Source: Spirosoma radiotolerans
GTDB taxonomy: Bacteria > Bacteroidota > Bacteroidia > Cytophagales > Spirosomataceae
DNA: 64,000 nt
Direction: 5' to 3'
Assembly: GCF_000974425.1 (NCBI RefSeq)
Contig: NZ_CP010429.1
Span: 4,321,001-4,385,000 of the forward strand
The notes under the pieces were generated by a model, which made no database searches, was not told the origin of the DNA, and saw only the letters and a list, made by a program, of their open reading frames with translations. Below, one piece after another: positions 18,001 through 27,406 of the stretch. Numbering within the stretch: the stretch's first letter is position 1; the number at the start of each line of letters is the position of its first letter. Made by a program: the position numbers and the translations under genes.

Positions 18001-18719
18001 GAAAATCGGGCTGCGTTGTGATCACGGCCGATAGTGGCCCGGCCGCCATTAGTGAAGTGCAGAAAACCCACGGTGAAGGAGCCGAAGCCGGTTTCGACGT
18101 CATTTTCATGGACATTCAGATGCCCGATATGGATGGTGTAGAAACGACGAGGAATCTGCGTAAACAGTTTGGTAATCAATTGCCAACGATTGTTGCCATG
18201 ACGGCCTATTCCATGCGCGAAGACCGCGAGCGGTTCATCAGCCAGGGCCTCGACGATTACATTGCCAAGCCGATTCGCGCTCAAAGCCTGATCGCTAAAG
18301 TGAAGGAGCTTACCGATACCAAGCGGGCGAAACAGAACACGACTCCGGCTAAGCCGGCTGAACCCACACAGCCTGCCGTCGATCCCAAACTACCCATTAT
18401 CGATGAAGAGATTGTTGGGCAGCTTCGTGACATTGGCGGTCAGGAATTGGTTGACAGCATCATGGAAGAGTTCGTGACGGAGGCCACCGATCTGGTGAAT
18501 GGTGCCCTGGCGGCCTACGATCTTGGCGATATTCCTACGGTGAAGAGCCATTTGCACACCTTAAAAGGAAGCGCAGGAACCATTGGTATAGCCCGCGTGG
18601 CCGACATTGCCCGAACGGCCGAAGGAAAGCTAAAAGTAAATGACACCAGTGGATTGCTAGACGCCCTTCATGCGCTGGAAGAATCGTTTAACGAATTCCT
18701 GACAACCTGGAAAAGCTAA
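15039..18719 (+). CDS. hybrid sensor histidine kinase (PAS/GAF, HisKA, HATPase, receiver, Hpt)
   Basis: 1226 residues with no membrane helix, so a cytoplasmic sensor. Order: several PAS domains (about 40-155, 160-285), a GAF domain (about 300-445, ending [16 protein letters not shown]), two more PAS domains (450-690) and a coiled linker. The HisKA phospho-acceptor is His724 in [14 protein letters not shown]. The HATPase has an N-box ([15 protein letters not shown]) and G-boxes ([15 protein letters not shown]). The receiver begins [11 protein letters not shown] with phospho-Asp1025 in [11 protein letters not shown]. The C-terminal Hpt holds His1173 in HTLKGSAG. It therefore has every step of a phosphorelay except a DNA-binding output. 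Its partner is not adjacent. Confidence 0.95.
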   Translation: MRWSAKTKDELVAEIQRLQHERSDVAVTDALPAFDVRHTVDQLNLVGLTIERDGTLSYANPYTYRVTAWQPEHIIGKNFFDVFILPADRAKLEHEFDEALTKGGFPEQKEITILARSGALRSVQVNSFIINGTDGHVSSFTIIGEDVTNKRRVASALSNTNAQLQDLVDNTSDLIQLLTLDGKFIFVNRAWREALGYSSEEISALNLRDVLHPDYAESTLGLLKRIQEGDKLPYVETVFRDKSGKTLFLSGSVNCRFDNGRPTAFRCILHDTTGKIRAEKSQKLYYSIANWTINTPNLGELYHKIHEELGNIMDARNFFIALYDASKTYLSFPYYVDEYFGGNMRFTKRKLGNGLIEYTILANKPLFLYEKDIRKLADREHVDLYGQLQPQVMLTAPLRIGDEITGIIGVKSYDDAQTYGPRDLELLEFISGQVALAIARKQSEARLDKQNARLNAIFDSSTYLIWSVNKALKLTSFNKNYARLIEYQLNEVPSIQASAPDLGWRMIGVDNRKNLEERYRQAFRGFAQNFELFFETPKGETYLEFHLNPILLAGGVIEEVSGIARDITNRKRAEIATRQSEEKFRGIFENLQDIYARVDRKGRITMISPSVFKRMGYTPDEVLGQDITQYFIDANEIRHAMFKLARNRSLRNFEASMRRKDGSERQFMFNMLMLNDGPGSDSVVAVLARDITELKRQSAELVKAKNEAERSLKVKEQFLANMSHEIRTPMNGIIGMIDLLNDTQLDEEQRSYVKTVKRSSETLLNILNDILDLSKIEAGKMVLHESPVAFKEIFEKLIALFGQQANSKNNELTYHLGPDLPTFVIADQTRLLQVLSNLTSNAIKFTENGTIRVEATLLSKHGKFNRIRVAVKDSGIGISPQNINLLFNSFSQVDTSSRKSFGGTGLGLAISKELATLMKGEIGVDSTVGMGSSFWFTIELKETSISPTQQTTEVAEIALANFFSAYHPKVLLVDDNAVNRKVASEILRKSGCVVITADSGPAAISEVQKTHGEGAEAGFDVIFMDIQMPDMDGVETTRNLRKQFGNQLPTIVAMTAYSMREDRERFISQGLDDYIAKPIRAQSLIAKVKELTDTKRAKQNTTPAKPAEPTQPAVDPKLPIIDEEIVGQLRDIGGQELVDSIMEEFVTEATDLVNGALAAYDLGDIPTVKSHLHTLKGSAGTIGIARVADIARTAEGKLKVNDTSGLLDALHALEESFNEFLTTWKS

Positions 18720-18725
18720 CGGTTC

Positions 18726-18777
18726 GTTTTTGTCATTCAGACGATAGCCGCCTAGCTATTATCTGAATGACAAAAAC
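18726..18777. terminator. hairpin between convergent genes
   Basis: Arms 18726-18748 and 18755-18777 pair over 23 positions with two mismatches. The stem ends are A/T tracts, so it can end transcription from both sides. The arm GTTTTTGTCAT also occurs in the hairpin at 46884. Confidence 0.7.
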
Positions 18778-18796
18778 AAGGCAGGACCGCTTTACC

Positions 18797-19330
18797 TTAG
18801 TCAGGAATATTGAACGCCTTTTGAACCGCTTTGTAATCGCTATAATCAATAGCGCCCACACGACCGTTAACGGCTACAGCACCCGGTATAATGACGTACC
18901 TAAACTGCTGTGTAGTAAGCGCATACGAGGCTCTAAGTTCAATTCGACCTACATAAATTCGTTGGTGAACCGTAAAGGTAGTGGTGCCAAAAGTCTCTGC
19001 GTATGGCAGGCTTAATATACGACCACCTTCATTCCAGTACACCCGAACATCGGCCTTATCCAGCACCGCTTGTGTAATGGGGGTCGCAGTTATATTACCT
19101 ACATACAAAGTACTACCTCCTGTGAATGTCGTACTGATCCAGGGTGAATACTGCACATCGGCAGTGCCTGTTGCCCCTTGCGGACCCGCTGGACCCGTCG
19201 GTCCGGCTGGGCCAGTTGCGCCTGTGTCTCCCTTCGGGCCAGGGTCGCCAGCTTTGGGCTGACATTGTTGAAAACAAAACGAAACGAAACAGAGGCAGGT
19301 AGCGACGAATATAAGCGGTAAGCGATTCAT
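18797..19330 (-). CDS. collagen-like lipoprotein
   Basis: 177 residues. The lipoprotein signal ends in FQQC (Cys23). Residues 28-55 are nine uninterrupted Gly-X-Y triplets rich in GPA/GPT/GPQ, long enough for a short collagen-like triple helix. The remaining about 120 residues form a beta-rich domain (PWISTTFTGGSTLYVG, VRVYWNEGG, FRYVIIPG). In Bacteroidetes such proteins are usually surface lipoproteins of unknown function, probably trimeric. A hairpin terminator shared with the histidine kinase gene follows it. Confidence 0.85.
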   Translation of the reverse strand: MNRLPLIFVATCLCFVSFCFQQCQPKAGDPGPKGDTGATGPAGPTGPAGPQGATGTADVQYSPWISTTFTGGSTLYVGNITATPITQAVLDKADVRVYWNEGGRILSLPYAETFGTTTFTVHQRIYVGRIELRASYALTTQQFRYVIIPGAVAVNGRVGAIDYSDYKAVQKAFNIPD

Positions 19331-19794
19331 AAAGTTAGTGATTAGTAGTTTGACCTTGGTTTGTGAAGGGGAAGGTCGAAAGTCTCCTGTTCGTTGTCAA
19401 TAAATGCACTCTGAATCAGGTATTAATACGCTTACTATCCGTAAAATTCACCTCTCTCCTAACCGTTAACTCAGTCTTGCATCTGCAACAGTGACTTGCT
19501 CAGCGAAATAGGGTCAATTAACCCAAGCCAATTCCGTTGACGTTTTGGGGTTCGTCATCGTCTATACAATCGTCTATCAGCCAGTTAAACAGGCTACAAA
19601 CTAAAAGAGAGACAAGCTTGTTTCGCCCTATTTGCTGTCCACAAACGTACTTCCGTTGTCCGATTCTGGACAATCAACTGACTTTAAAAATGAGAAAATA
19701 GCAGCCAATTGGCTGAAATCAGCCTTTTTCTGCTTTGGCAGGGCATTTGTTTAGCAAATAACAAGTAAATACAATCAGAACGTAGCTGACGGAT
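19331..19794. other. 464-base gap without a recognised gene
   Basis: The stretch between the divergent collagen-like and PadR genes shows no convincing open frame or tRNA. A short palindrome (AGCCAATTGGCT, about 19703-19714) lies about 80 bases before the PadR gene and could be an operator. Nothing else could be supported. Confidence 0.4.
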
Positions 19795-20121
19795 ATGAAC
19801 AGAGCCTATTTGGGGGAATTCGAAGAGCTGGTTTTACTGACAGTCGCGGTACTGGAAGGGCAGGCTTATGGCGTAACCGTTGCGGGTGAACTAAAGCAGC
19901 GCACCAGCCGCATCATCAGTCTGAGTGGTGTTCATATCGCGCTATATCGACTGGAAGAAAAGGGGTTCCTGCTCTCTGAACTGGGTGGCGCTACCAATGA
20001 ACGGGGCGGCCGTCGGAAACGATTCTTTACCGTTACCGCTGCTGGGAAACAAACCTTGCGTGAAATGAGAGACGTACGCAATCAACTCTGGGACTCCATT
20101 CCAACGACTTCGCTGATCTGA
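19795..20121 (+). CDS. PadR-family transcriptional regulator
   Basis: 108 residues, the usual size of the short PadR class. The winged-helix pattern is clear: FEELVLLTVAVLEGQAYGVTV, then GVHIALYRLEEKGFLLSEL and the wing GRRKRFFTVTAAGKQTL. It is separated by only 3 bases from the downstream permease gene, whose expression it probably represses. This PadR plus prefixed permease pairing is common in Cytophagales. Confidence 0.9.
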   Translation: MNRAYLGEFEELVLLTVAVLEGQAYGVTVAGELKQRTSRIISLSGVHIALYRLEEKGFLLSELGGATNERGGRRKRFFTVTAAGKQTLREMRDVRNQLWDSIPTTSLI

Positions 20122-20124
20122 ACC

Positions 20125-22848
20125 ATGGCCAACCACGCTCCTACTCCCCCTGCCTGGGCTGATCGGCTGCTTACCTGGGTTTGCCCGTCTGCGTTACGGG
20201 AAGAGCTATTGGGCGATCTGCACGAGCAGTTTGCCGATCAGGTAGCCCAGGTTGGCGAACGAAAGGCCCGCCAGTTCTACAGTCTGGAAGTACTCCGGTT
20301 TGTCCGCCCTTACTTTCTCAGCCGACGAGTTGCCAGTTTTACGAACTCATCAACCAGCACCAAATCAACAGGTACACCTCGCTATAGCTCCAACGAATAT
20401 CCTCAACCCTCATTTCTTCACCCTGCTATGCTCAGCAATTATATCAAAATCGCTTTTCGCAACCTTTGGAAAAGCAAAGGTTATGCGGCCATCAACGTAG
20501 TTGGCCTGTCGGTCGCGTTTGTTATCAGCACCTTTCTGTTTCTAACCACCTATTTCCAGCTCAGTTTCGATTCGTTTCATACGGATGGTGACCGTGTTTA
20601 TAAAGCCAATCTCTTCTTCAATGACCCCGAAAAGGCAAGTTATTCAGGAACATTACCGCTACCCTTCACCCCGGCCCTGAAAGCCGAGTACCCCGAAATA
20701 GAAGCCGCAGCACGACTGATGAACGGCAGCAACGTGGTTGAATACAAAGGGAAATTTTTCGACAAAAATGTCATGTTCACTGATCCTGACTTTTTGAAAA
20801 TATTCTCATTCCCCCTACTCAAAGGAAACAGGGCAACCGCCCTCAATGACCGGAGCAATATTGTTATCAGTCAGAGTATGGCGAAGGCTATATTTGGCAA
20901 GGAAGATCCGATGGGCAAACGGGTGCTGCTGGGCCGGGATAGCAACGCAAAAGAATTCACCGTCAGTGGGGTATTAGCGGATTTTCCAACCAATTCAACC
21001 ATTCAGTACGATGCCTTTATTCAGATTACCAACGCGGGTAATTACCAGTCGGATAAAGACAAATGGGATGCCATGTCGCATGCTGCTTACGTGAAGTTAT
21101 CCCCCAATGTGAGCCGGGCAACGGTTGAAAACCGGTTAAAATCCTTTGCCACAAAATACTTTTCCGGCGACATCGAGAAGCTTAAAAAGAAAGGAGCCAA
21201 ACCCGATGAACGGGGCGATTTGTTTGCCATACGGTTACAAAAATTGTCCGATATTCATTTTAACACAGAAACAGGTGGTAAATCGGGGGAGCCAATTACC
21301 CTAATATACGCCCTGGCCGGGATCGGCTTTTTCATTCTCCTGATCGCGTGCATCAACTTCATTAACCTGAGTATTGCCCGGTCCTTTATCCGAGCCAAAG
21401 AAGTAGGTGTTCGCAAGTCGCTTGGGGCGCTCAAAACACAATTATTTGTGCAGATATGGGGTGAAGCGGCTCTTATTTGCTTCGTTGGCTTTCTGGTTGG
21501 GATGGTCCTTACTTACCTCCTTCTACCAGCTTTCAACACGACGTTTCAGGGAAAACTCACCCTCGACTACATGCTGCAACCCGACAAACTGGTGCTCATA
21601 CTGAGTTTATTTGGTCTAGTAACACTGGTGGCGGGTGGGTATCCAGCCTTGCAGATGTCGAAGTTCAACGCCGTCGATGTATTGAAAGGAAAGATAACGA
21701 TGAAGCGACCGGGATTCCTGCGTAATTCGCTCATTGTAACCCAGTTCACTTTATCAACTTTGCTGATTTGCTGCACCATCATAGCTGTGCAGCAGGTACG
21801 CCACATGCGTGGGCAACCGCTCGGCTTTCAGAAGGAGGAAGTCATCAGCATTCCTGTGGGCAACCAGGAAGATGGCCAGTTGGTCCTCAAACGCATGCGC
21901 AATCGGCTGGCCAGCGACCCGACCATTATTGCCATAACCGGCAGTGGTGTTAACCTTGGTCTGGGCAAAGACAGAAGTACGTCCAGATCGGTCATGGGCT
22001 TCACCTATAAGGAAAAAGAAATTTCAACTGACTGGCTGCAAGTCGATTACGACTACCTTAAAACGCTTAATATCAAGCTCTTGTCAGGTCGAGAATTTAG
22101 CCCGGCTTATCCGTCAGATACACTCGACCGGGTGGTAATTACGGAAAGTATGGCCAAAATGATCGGCGAGAAAGATCCGGTAGGCAAATACTTCCAGACG
22201 GATACAGCGGGCGTAAAATACCAGATTATTGGCCTTGTCCCAGACTTTCATTTGTATTCGTCGAAGAGTGAGAAGAAGCCAATTACGATGTATCTGGCCC
22301 ATTCGCAGCCTATCAGCTACGTTTTTGTTCGGGTAGCTCCGCAAAGTCTGGCGGGTTCGATGGACAAGCTGAAAGCGGTTTGGAAGGAAGTGGCACCGAA
22401 ATCAGAGTTTATCGGGTCGTTTATGGACGAAAATACCAATGCCTGGTATAAAGGGGAAGAACAGCTCTCGAAGATTTTCAGCCTTGCGTCGAGCATAGCA
22501 ATTCTGCTCTCCTGCCTAGGCCTGTTTGCTGTTGCACTGATGGTAATTGAACAGCGGACCAAAGAGATTGGCGTTCGTAAAGTACTGGGTGCCAGCATTC
22601 CGAATATTGTCTTCATTCTCTCGCAGGACTTCGTGAAGCTGGTCGTTCTGGCTATCGTTATTGCGACGCCCCTGGCCTGGTTCTTTATGCAAAAATGGCT
22701 GGATGGCTATTCCTACCGTATCGAAATAAGTGCCTGGATATTCGTTTTGGTTGGTATGGCCGCTATTTTGATTGCCCTCGCTACGGTCAGCTTTCACAGC
22801 ATCAAAGCGGCCCTGATGAATCCCGTTAAGAGTTTACGAAGTGAATAA
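20125..22848 (+). CDS. MacB/FtsX-type ABC transporter permease with N-terminal prefix domain
   Basis: 907 residues. Residues 1-80 form a soluble prefix (PPAWADRLLTWVCPSALREELLGDL-type, then a helix) typical of permeases paired with PadR genes. A MacB periplasmic core follows the first helix (about 130-155, AINVVGLSVAFVISTFLFL). The first FtsX unit is at about 395-520 and the second membrane half at 785-900 (LLSCLGLFAVALMVIEQRTKEIGVRKVLGAS). The repeated motif K-E-[IV]-G-V-R-K occurs twice (residues about 430 and 816), as in full-length FtsX-duplicated permeases. No ATPase gene is adjacent, so it must use one encoded elsewhere. Substrate unknown. Confidence 0.9.
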   Translation: MANHAPTPPAWADRLLTWVCPSALREELLGDLHEQFADQVAQVGERKARQFYSLEVLRFVRPYFLSRRVASFTNSSTSTKSTGTPRYSSNEYPQPSFLHPAMLSNYIKIAFRNLWKSKGYAAINVVGLSVAFVISTFLFLTTYFQLSFDSFHTDGDRVYKANLFFNDPEKASYSGTLPLPFTPALKAEYPEIEAAARLMNGSNVVEYKGKFFDKNVMFTDPDFLKIFSFPLLKGNRATALNDRSNIVISQSMAKAIFGKEDPMGKRVLLGRDSNAKEFTVSGVLADFPTNSTIQYDAFIQITNAGNYQSDKDKWDAMSHAAYVKLSPNVSRATVENRLKSFATKYFSGDIEKLKKKGAKPDERGDLFAIRLQKLSDIHFNTETGGKSGEPITLIYALAGIGFFILLIACINFINLSIARSFIRAKEVGVRKSLGALKTQLFVQIWGEAALICFVGFLVGMVLTYLLLPAFNTTFQGKLTLDYMLQPDKLVLILSLFGLVTLVAGGYPALQMSKFNAVDVLKGKITMKRPGFLRNSLIVTQFTLSTLLICCTIIAVQQVRHMRGQPLGFQKEEVISIPVGNQEDGQLVLKRMRNRLASDPTIIAITGSGVNLGLGKDRSTSRSVMGFTYKEKEISTDWLQVDYDYLKTLNIKLLSGREFSPAYPSDTLDRVVITESMAKMIGEKDPVGKYFQTDTAGVKYQIIGLVPDFHLYSSKSEKKPITMYLAHSQPISYVFVRVAPQSLAGSMDKLKAVWKEVAPKSEFIGSFMDENTNAWYKGEEQLSKIFSLASSIAILLSCLGLFAVALMVIEQRTKEIGVRKVLGASIPNIVFILSQDFVKLVVLAIVIATPLAWFFMQKWLDGYSYRIEISAWIFVLVGMAAILIALATVSFHSIKAALMNPVKSLRSE

Positions 22849-22864
22849 TTAAATTCAATTGACG

Positions 22865-23230
22865 ATGAAACACCTACTCATTGCCCTGCTTACCTGCATC
22901 AGTTTAGCCGCCATGCCCCAGCGTTCAGCAGCCTCCAATCTACGAACGCGGATTTCTGACGATAACAGAACCCTTTCCATTCAGCTCGATGGCAACCAGG
23001 GTGGACGCAAAATTCATCTGAGCGAAACGTTCGATGTAACAGGCATGAATCCTGTTCAGAAAGAGTTTCTCAAGTACCGTACTTTTAGATCAGTTGGTGT
23101 TTTTATGCCGATCCGTGAGATGCCGTGGCTGATTTTTGGACCGCTTTGCCTGATTATTTTCAGTGTGTCGCTATTAGTTGTGCGTTACCAGACTAAGCAT
23201 CGTGGTTTGACAAGAGCCACGTTGATGTAG
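22865..23230 (+). CDS. small exported membrane-anchored protein
   Basis: 121 residues from the ATG at 22865. The signal peptide (MKHLLIALLTCISLAAMPQRSAAS) is followed by a short beta segment (RTLSIQLDGNQGGRKIHLS) and a C-terminal helix at about 82-104 (WLIFGPLCLIIFSVSLLVV) with a basic tail (RYQTKHR). The predicted form is one periplasmic domain held by a C-terminal anchor. It lies 16 bases after the permease gene, so probably the third gene of that operon. Family not recognised. Confidence 0.65.
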   Translation: MKHLLIALLTCISLAAMPQRSAASNLRTRISDDNRTLSIQLDGNQGGRKIHLSETFDVTGMNPVQKEFLKYRTFRSVGVFMPIREMPWLIFGPLCLIIFSVSLLVVRYQTKHRGLTRATLM

Positions 23231-23253
23231 CTTTTGACTGAGTTCACTAAAAA

Positions 23254-23277
23254 AGCCGGGCCTTAGTAGGCCCGGCT
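23254..23277 (-). terminator. intrinsic terminator
   Basis: A GC-rich 9-bp stem (AGCCGGGCC / GGCCCGGCT) with a six-base loop. Six A residues precede it on the plus strand, which read as a U-run for the minus-strand metallopeptidase gene. Confidence 0.8.
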
Positions 23278-23300
23278 CCAAGAATAAATCAAGTGATCTA

Positions 23301-24152
23301 TTATTGTAAATTAGCGTCTTCGCGGCTATTGAAGGTATCGCCCTGGTTGATATCGCCGGTTTTGAATCCCTTCGAAAACCAGTAGACGCGCTGGGCTGAT
23401 GTACCATGTGTAAACGCATCGGGGACCACCGTTCCGCGCGTTTCCTGCTGAATCCGGTCATCGCCAATGGCGTTGGCTGCCGTTAAGGCACTCTCGATAT
23501 CGTTCTTATCCAGTTCAATCGTTTTGCCCTGTGCTTTATTGGCCCATACCCCGGCAAAAAAGTCGGCCTGTAATTCCAGGCGAACCGAGAGTTTGTTTTG
23601 TTCCCGTTCGCTGAGCTGGCCTCGCATCCCATCTACTTTGTCCATGATACCTAATTGCTTCTGTACGTGGTGCCCAATTTCATGAGCAATCACATAGGAC
23701 ATGGCAAAGTCACCGGGAACCTTAAACCGATCACGGAGTTCATCGTAAAACGAGAGATCGATGTATACTTTTTGGTCGGCGGGGCAATAGAAAGGGCCCG
23801 AAGCTTCAGAAGCTGTACCGCATCCCGACGTAGTTGCCCGATCAAACATAACCAGTGTTGGCTTGCGATATTGCGACCCCTGATCGGCAAATACTTTCGT
23901 CCAGACGTCTTCTGTGCTGGCTAATGTTTTCCGGGTAAAGCTGGCGGCTTCTCCCTCAGCCTGCTGATCGGCAGGTGATGTTGCCTGACTGGGCGCAGCC
24001 TGATTCAGCACTTCGGTCGGGTCGCCACCCAACAGCATCACGATAACCGCAATGACAACCGAGCCAATGCCGCCACCTACAAGTAAGCCGCCACCACCGC
24101 TTCCCCGGCGATCTTCGACATTATCACTTTCACGTCCTCCTAACCAACGCAT
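23301..24152 (-). CDS. neutral zinc metallopeptidase (YpfJ family)
   Basis: 283 residues. After a charged Gly-rich N-terminus comes one membrane helix (about 24-43, LLVGGGIGSVVIAVIVMLL), a variable linker and the peptidase domain (about 95-283). The zinc-binding motif is HEIGHH (157-162) in SYVIAHEIGHHVQKQLG. Conserved family features include CGTASEASGPFYCPADQKVYID upstream and ELQADFFAGVWANKA downstream, which supplies the third ligand. This matches the Zn_peptidase family (PF04228). It is anchored in the inner membrane with the active site outside. Physiological substrate unknown. Confidence 0.92.
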   Translation of the reverse strand: MRWLGGRESDNVEDRRGSGGGGLLVGGGIGSVVIAVIVMLLGGDPTEVLNQAAPSQATSPADQQAEGEAASFTRKTLASTEDVWTKVFADQGSQYRKPTLVMFDRATTSGCGTASEASGPFYCPADQKVYIDLSFYDELRDRFKVPGDFAMSYVIAHEIGHHVQKQLGIMDKVDGMRGQLSEREQNKLSVRLELQADFFAGVWANKAQGKTIELDKNDIESALTAANAIGDDRIQQETRGTVVPDAFTHGTSAQRVYWFSKGFKTGDINQGDTFNSREDANLQ

Positions 24153-24245
24153 GATTTTCTTTAGTTAAATGGTGATTATGCAAATTGACTTCTGCTGGCA
24201 AGATTACTGTTTCCAGCAGTAAAATGTTTAATCTACTTCACTTAT

Positions 24246-25316
24246 TCACCGCGGTTTAGCCCGTTCGTACTGTATAGGCCACACCGTTTCATCTCCTAGA
24301 TCGTGTGTGGCATGCAGTGGAAAATAGGGGTCCCGTAGAAACTCCCGTGCCAACAGAATTAAATCTGCCTGTCCGGTTGTCAGGATTTCTTCGGCCTGAC
24401 TGGCCGTTGTAATCAAGCCAACAGCCGCCGTTGTTATACCGGTATCCTGCTTAATGCGCTTGGCGAAAGGCACTTGGTAACCGGGGCCAACGGGAATTTT
24501 TGCGTTCGCTACATTGCCACCTGTCGAGGCATCCAGTACATCGACACCTTTCTCTTTAAGAATTCCCGCCAGCTTTACGGAATCCTCAATTGTCCAGCCA
24601 CCTTCCGTCCAATCCGTTGCCGATATGCGAACAAATAACGGCAATGTTGCTGGCCAGACCGTTTGGACGCGCTCGATGACTTCCAGTAACAAACGGATAC
24701 GGTTCTCGAATGAACCGCCGTAGGCATCGGTGCGCTGATTGCTCAACGGCGACAAAAACTGGTGGAGCAGATACCCGTGGGCTGCGTGCAGTTCGATAAC
24801 CTGAAAGCCGGCCTCAATTGATCGTTGTGTAGCGGCCACAAAATCAGCCCGCACTTTTTCGAGACCATCTTCCGTCAGAGCCAATGGGGCTGGTGCATCA
24901 GCTACAAACGGAATGGCACTGGGCGCAACGGTCTGCCAGCCATTTTCTTCGTTCGGGAAAATCGCTTTGCCTCCCTCCCACGGGCGTCTGGTACTGGCCT
25001 TCCGACCCGCATGTGCCAGTTGGATACCTGCAACAGCCCCGTTCTGCTGAATAAACTGGGTAATTCGTTTCAGACCGGCAATGTGTTCATCTTTCCAGAT
25101 ACCCAGATCATTCGGCGAAATCCGCCCTTCAGGCGATACGGCTGCAGCCTCAGTTATGATTAGCCCCGCTCCCCCAACGGCACGGCTGCCTAAATGCACC
25201 AGATGCCAGTCGGTGGAGAAGCCGTCTTCGCTGGAATATTGACACATGGGCGATACGACAAGGCGATTTTTGAGTTGAATACTACGGATAGAAAGCGGAC
25301 TAAACAGAGCAGACAT
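24246..25316 (-). CDS. NADH:flavin oxidoreductase, old-yellow-enzyme family (YqjM-like)
   Basis: 356 residues, the usual length. It starts SALFSPLSIRSIQLKNRLVVSPMCQYSSEDG, including the Cys characteristic of YqjM/thermophilic-like OYEs. The FMN and substrate contacts follow: HLGSRAVGGAGLIITEAAAVSPEGRIS, QLAHAGRKAS, ELHAAHGYLLHQFLSP (His pair and Tyr) and RISATDW. ADLILLAREFLRDPYFP is the C-terminal phosphate-binding loop. It would reduce activated C=C bonds using NAD(P)H. It appears monocistronic. Confidence 0.93.
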   Translation of the reverse strand: MSALFSPLSIRSIQLKNRLVVSPMCQYSSEDGFSTDWHLVHLGSRAVGGAGLIITEAAAVSPEGRISPNDLGIWKDEHIAGLKRITQFIQQNGAVAGIQLAHAGRKASTRRPWEGGKAIFPNEENGWQTVAPSAIPFVADAPAPLALTEDGLEKVRADFVAATQRSIEAGFQVIELHAAHGYLLHQFLSPLSNQRTDAYGGSFENRIRLLLEVIERVQTVWPATLPLFVRISATDWTEGGWTIEDSVKLAGILKEKGVDVLDASTGGNVANAKIPVGPGYQVPFAKRIKQDTGITTAAVGLITTASQAEEILTTGQADLILLAREFLRDPYFPLHATHDLGDETVWPIQYERAKPR

Positions 25317-25397
25317 ACAAGTTTTAAAAGACGTTACTAACTATAAACATTCATTCTTGATTATCGTTAGAAATACCACAACAAAACCTCAATAATG

Positions 25398-25655
25398 ATG
25401 GCTACTGATTCAAAAATTGACCGGCGGGATGACGTCAATCCGAAAGAAGGCGAGCATAAATATGGCGACGTTGACTTCGCCGACCGCACAAACAAAAAGT
25501 ACCCTATCGATACGCCAGAACACGTTCGGGCTGCCTGGAATTACATCAATCACAAAGACAACGCGGCTAAATATGACGCCGACGAAGTGAACGTGATTAA
25601 AGACCGCATCAGAAAAGCGGCCAAAAAGCATGACGTGACCATTGACGAAGAGTAA
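25398..25655 (+). CDS. small protein, DUF6582-like
   Basis: 85 residues from the second of two adjacent ATGs (the first is at 25395). It is highly charged, with no signal or helix membrane segment. The core FADRTNKKYPIDTPEHVRAAWNYINHKDNAAKYDADEVNVIKDRIRKAAKKH resembles small proteins found in bacteria and phages (DUF6582 as I remember it). Possibly nucleic-acid or capsid related in phages; role here unknown. A strong terminator follows. Confidence 0.7.
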   Translation: MATDSKIDRRDDVNPKEGEHKYGDVDFADRTNKKYPIDTPEHVRAAWNYINHKDNAAKYDADEVNVIKDRIRKAAKKHDVTIDEE

Positions 25656-25700
25656 TCTGTCCAGACTATCAGCAACAATCGTTCGTTTCTTCTTGCAACG

Positions 25701-25734
25701 AAAAACGCCCAACTTCGAAAAGCCGGGCGTTTTT
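25701..25734. terminator. bidirectional intrinsic terminator
   Basis: Stem AAAAACGCCC / GGGCGTTTTT (25701-25710, 25725-25734) followed by further T residues. It serves the convergent genes ending at 25655 and 25756. Confidence 0.88.
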
Positions 25735-25755
25735 TTTACATCAGGGAAGGCCTAA

Positions 25756-26040
25756 TTAGATCTTCTCTTTCACGACTTTAACATCTTTTTTAGCGCGGTC
25801 TTTCATCAGTTCGCCTTCCTTTTTCACCCGGTCTTTACGGGCTGCTTTGAGGGCGTCCTTATCACCGGTCATTTTAGCGGCTTCCCGTTCGGCTTTATTT
25901 GCTTTCAAAGCGGCTTTGTCGCCAGCAACTTCTGCTTTTGCTTCAACAACATCTGCTTTCTTTTTCATTTTGCTATCCTGGGCCTGAGCAACGCTAAAGG
26001 TCAAGGCAAGTGCAGCGAATGCAATAAGTACTTTTTTCAT
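25756..26040 (-). CDS. small exported Lys/Ala-rich helical protein
   Basis: 94 residues. A clean signal peptide (MKKVLIAFAALALTFSVAQAQ) precedes about 72 residues consisting almost only of K, A, E, D and R. These repeat in a helix-like pattern (DKAALKANKAEREAAK, DKDALKAARKDR). It would form a long charged helix in the periplasm or outside. The gene at 43910-44131 encodes a protein of the same design. No known domain. Confidence 0.75.
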   Translation of the reverse strand: MKKVLIAFAALALTFSVAQAQDSKMKKKADVVEAKAEVAGDKAALKANKAEREAAKMTGDKDALKAARKDRVKKEGELMKDRAKKDVKVVKEKI

Positions 26041-26167
26041 AACAATGGTGGCTTGAAGCCTTTTAGTGAGTGATTATCGTTTTGAAGTCAGTAATTCTAA
26101 CTAAGATTCTACTACTTAACCAATATTGAGTAGTCTTGTTTAAAGCAACCGGTTCTTTAATCCAACC

Positions 26168-27250
26168 TTAATCTACTACTTCGTTGTTTCGGTCGGCGGC
26201 CTGGTCGGTCAGAGTAGTCAATACCGATTCTGAAAGGGCCGTTTCGCTGTCTTTCCCCAAGGCGCGTTTTTCTCCGATTCCACCAGGATCGGGCAGTATC
26301 GAATTGACGATAGCCATCGTTTCGGCCACCAGATTGGGAGCCAGTCCCTGAAGAGCCACCCCTATTTTAGCGGGCAGCGAAATCACGCGCTCGGCTTCGC
26401 CATACCGACAGGCTTCTATGATTTCGCGGGCGGCCTCCCTCGATCCCATCGTTAAAAACGGAATTGAATCACTCACTTTAAAAGCCGCATATTCTTTTTC
26501 ATGCTGACCTTTGAAGATAGCATTCCGTGGACTACCCGTTCGCATCAGGCCGGGCGAGACTGTTGTCACGTAAATTCCTTTTCTCTGCAACTCTGCCCGC
26601 AGCCCTGCCGAATAGCCCACCTGTGCAAACTTGCTGGTCGAGTAAGGCATCAAATGAGGCACTGAGACTTTGCCACCAATCGACGTAATATTCACAATAC
26701 GGCCCGGCATGGATTTGCCCGGCATGGAGGTGCCCGGCATGGATTTGCCCTCTTGCTCAGTACGTGCTAACATGTGCGGCAATACGGCGTTGGTCATATA
26801 AAATGTCGCCCAGAAATGGGTATCCATGGCGTACCGAAAATCATCTTCCGTTGCATGTTCGTAGGGCGTCACGATGATTGTCCCTGCATTATTGATGAGC
26901 ACATCAACCGGCCCTAGAGCCTGTCGGACGTTCTCTACGAAATGTTCAACCTGAATTTTGTTCGTTACGTCGCATACCTCAGTGTAAACAACCACTCCCA
27001 GTTGCGTCAGTTCCTCTTCGGCCCGGTCGAGTTCATCGGGATCACGGGAACAGATCGCCAGATTAGCCCCTTCCTTCGCCAGGAGCCTGGCCAGTTCAAG
27101 ACCCAGTCCCCGCGATCCGCCGGTAATCAATACGGTCTTATCCCGAAAATCGATTTTACGTTTCTGAGCCAGTACGGCTTTAATGGCCGTCCATGTGCCT
27201 ACAGCAGCAAGGCCCCAAAGCAAGGCTTTCGTTTGAATTGATGCATTCAT
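26168..27250 (-). CDS. short-chain dehydrogenase/reductase with repeat insertion
   Basis: 360 residues, longer than a classical SDR (about 250) because of an N-terminal hydrophobic segment and a C-terminal extension. The cofactor motif is TGGSRGLG (about 44-51), NNAG is at about 121, the catalytic Ser lies in NITSIGG and YSTSK is the active-site Tyr/Lys. Just before GRIVNITS sits a (K/T)SMPG pentapeptide repeated three times, encoded by a 15-bp tandem repeat. The extra segment should lie on a surface loop between helix E and strand F. The substrate cannot be predicted. Confidence 0.9.
   Translation of the reverse strand: MNASIQTKALLWGLAAVGTWTAIKAVLAQKRKIDFRDKTVLITGGSRGLGLELARLLAKEGANLAICSRDPDELDRAEEELTQLGVVVYTEVCDVTNKIQVEHFVENVRQALGPVDVLINNAGTIIVTPYEHATEDDFRYAMDTHFWATFYMTNAVLPHMLARTEQEGKSMPGTSMPGKSMPGRIVNITSIGGKVSVPHLMPYSTSKFAQVGYSAGLRAELQRKGIYVTTVSPGLMRTGSPRNAIFKGQHEKEYAAFKVSDSIPFLTMGSREAAREIIEACRYGEAERVISLPAKIGVALQGLAPNLVAETMAIVNSILPDPGGIGEKRALGKDSETALSESVLTTLTDQAADRNNEVVD
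26703..26747. repeat. 15-bp tandem repeat, three copies, within the SDR gene
   Basis: Three copies of CCCGGCATGGATTTG (the middle one differs at two bases). Each is a multiple of three, so the frame is kept and one SMPG-type pentapeptide is added per copy. A coding minisatellite that could vary by slippage. Confidence 0.9.
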
Positions 27251-27406
27251 GGTTTGTTCTTCCTATCGTTGAATTACCATAACAGCCATTTGGCAGGAAG
27301 GTTATAGCTAAATCAGCAGATCTTATTTAATATCCATTTATATAGATTTTATAACTCTCTATATTTACAAAAAATACTAATTCGTGGGCTAAACGTAACT
27401 CAAAGT

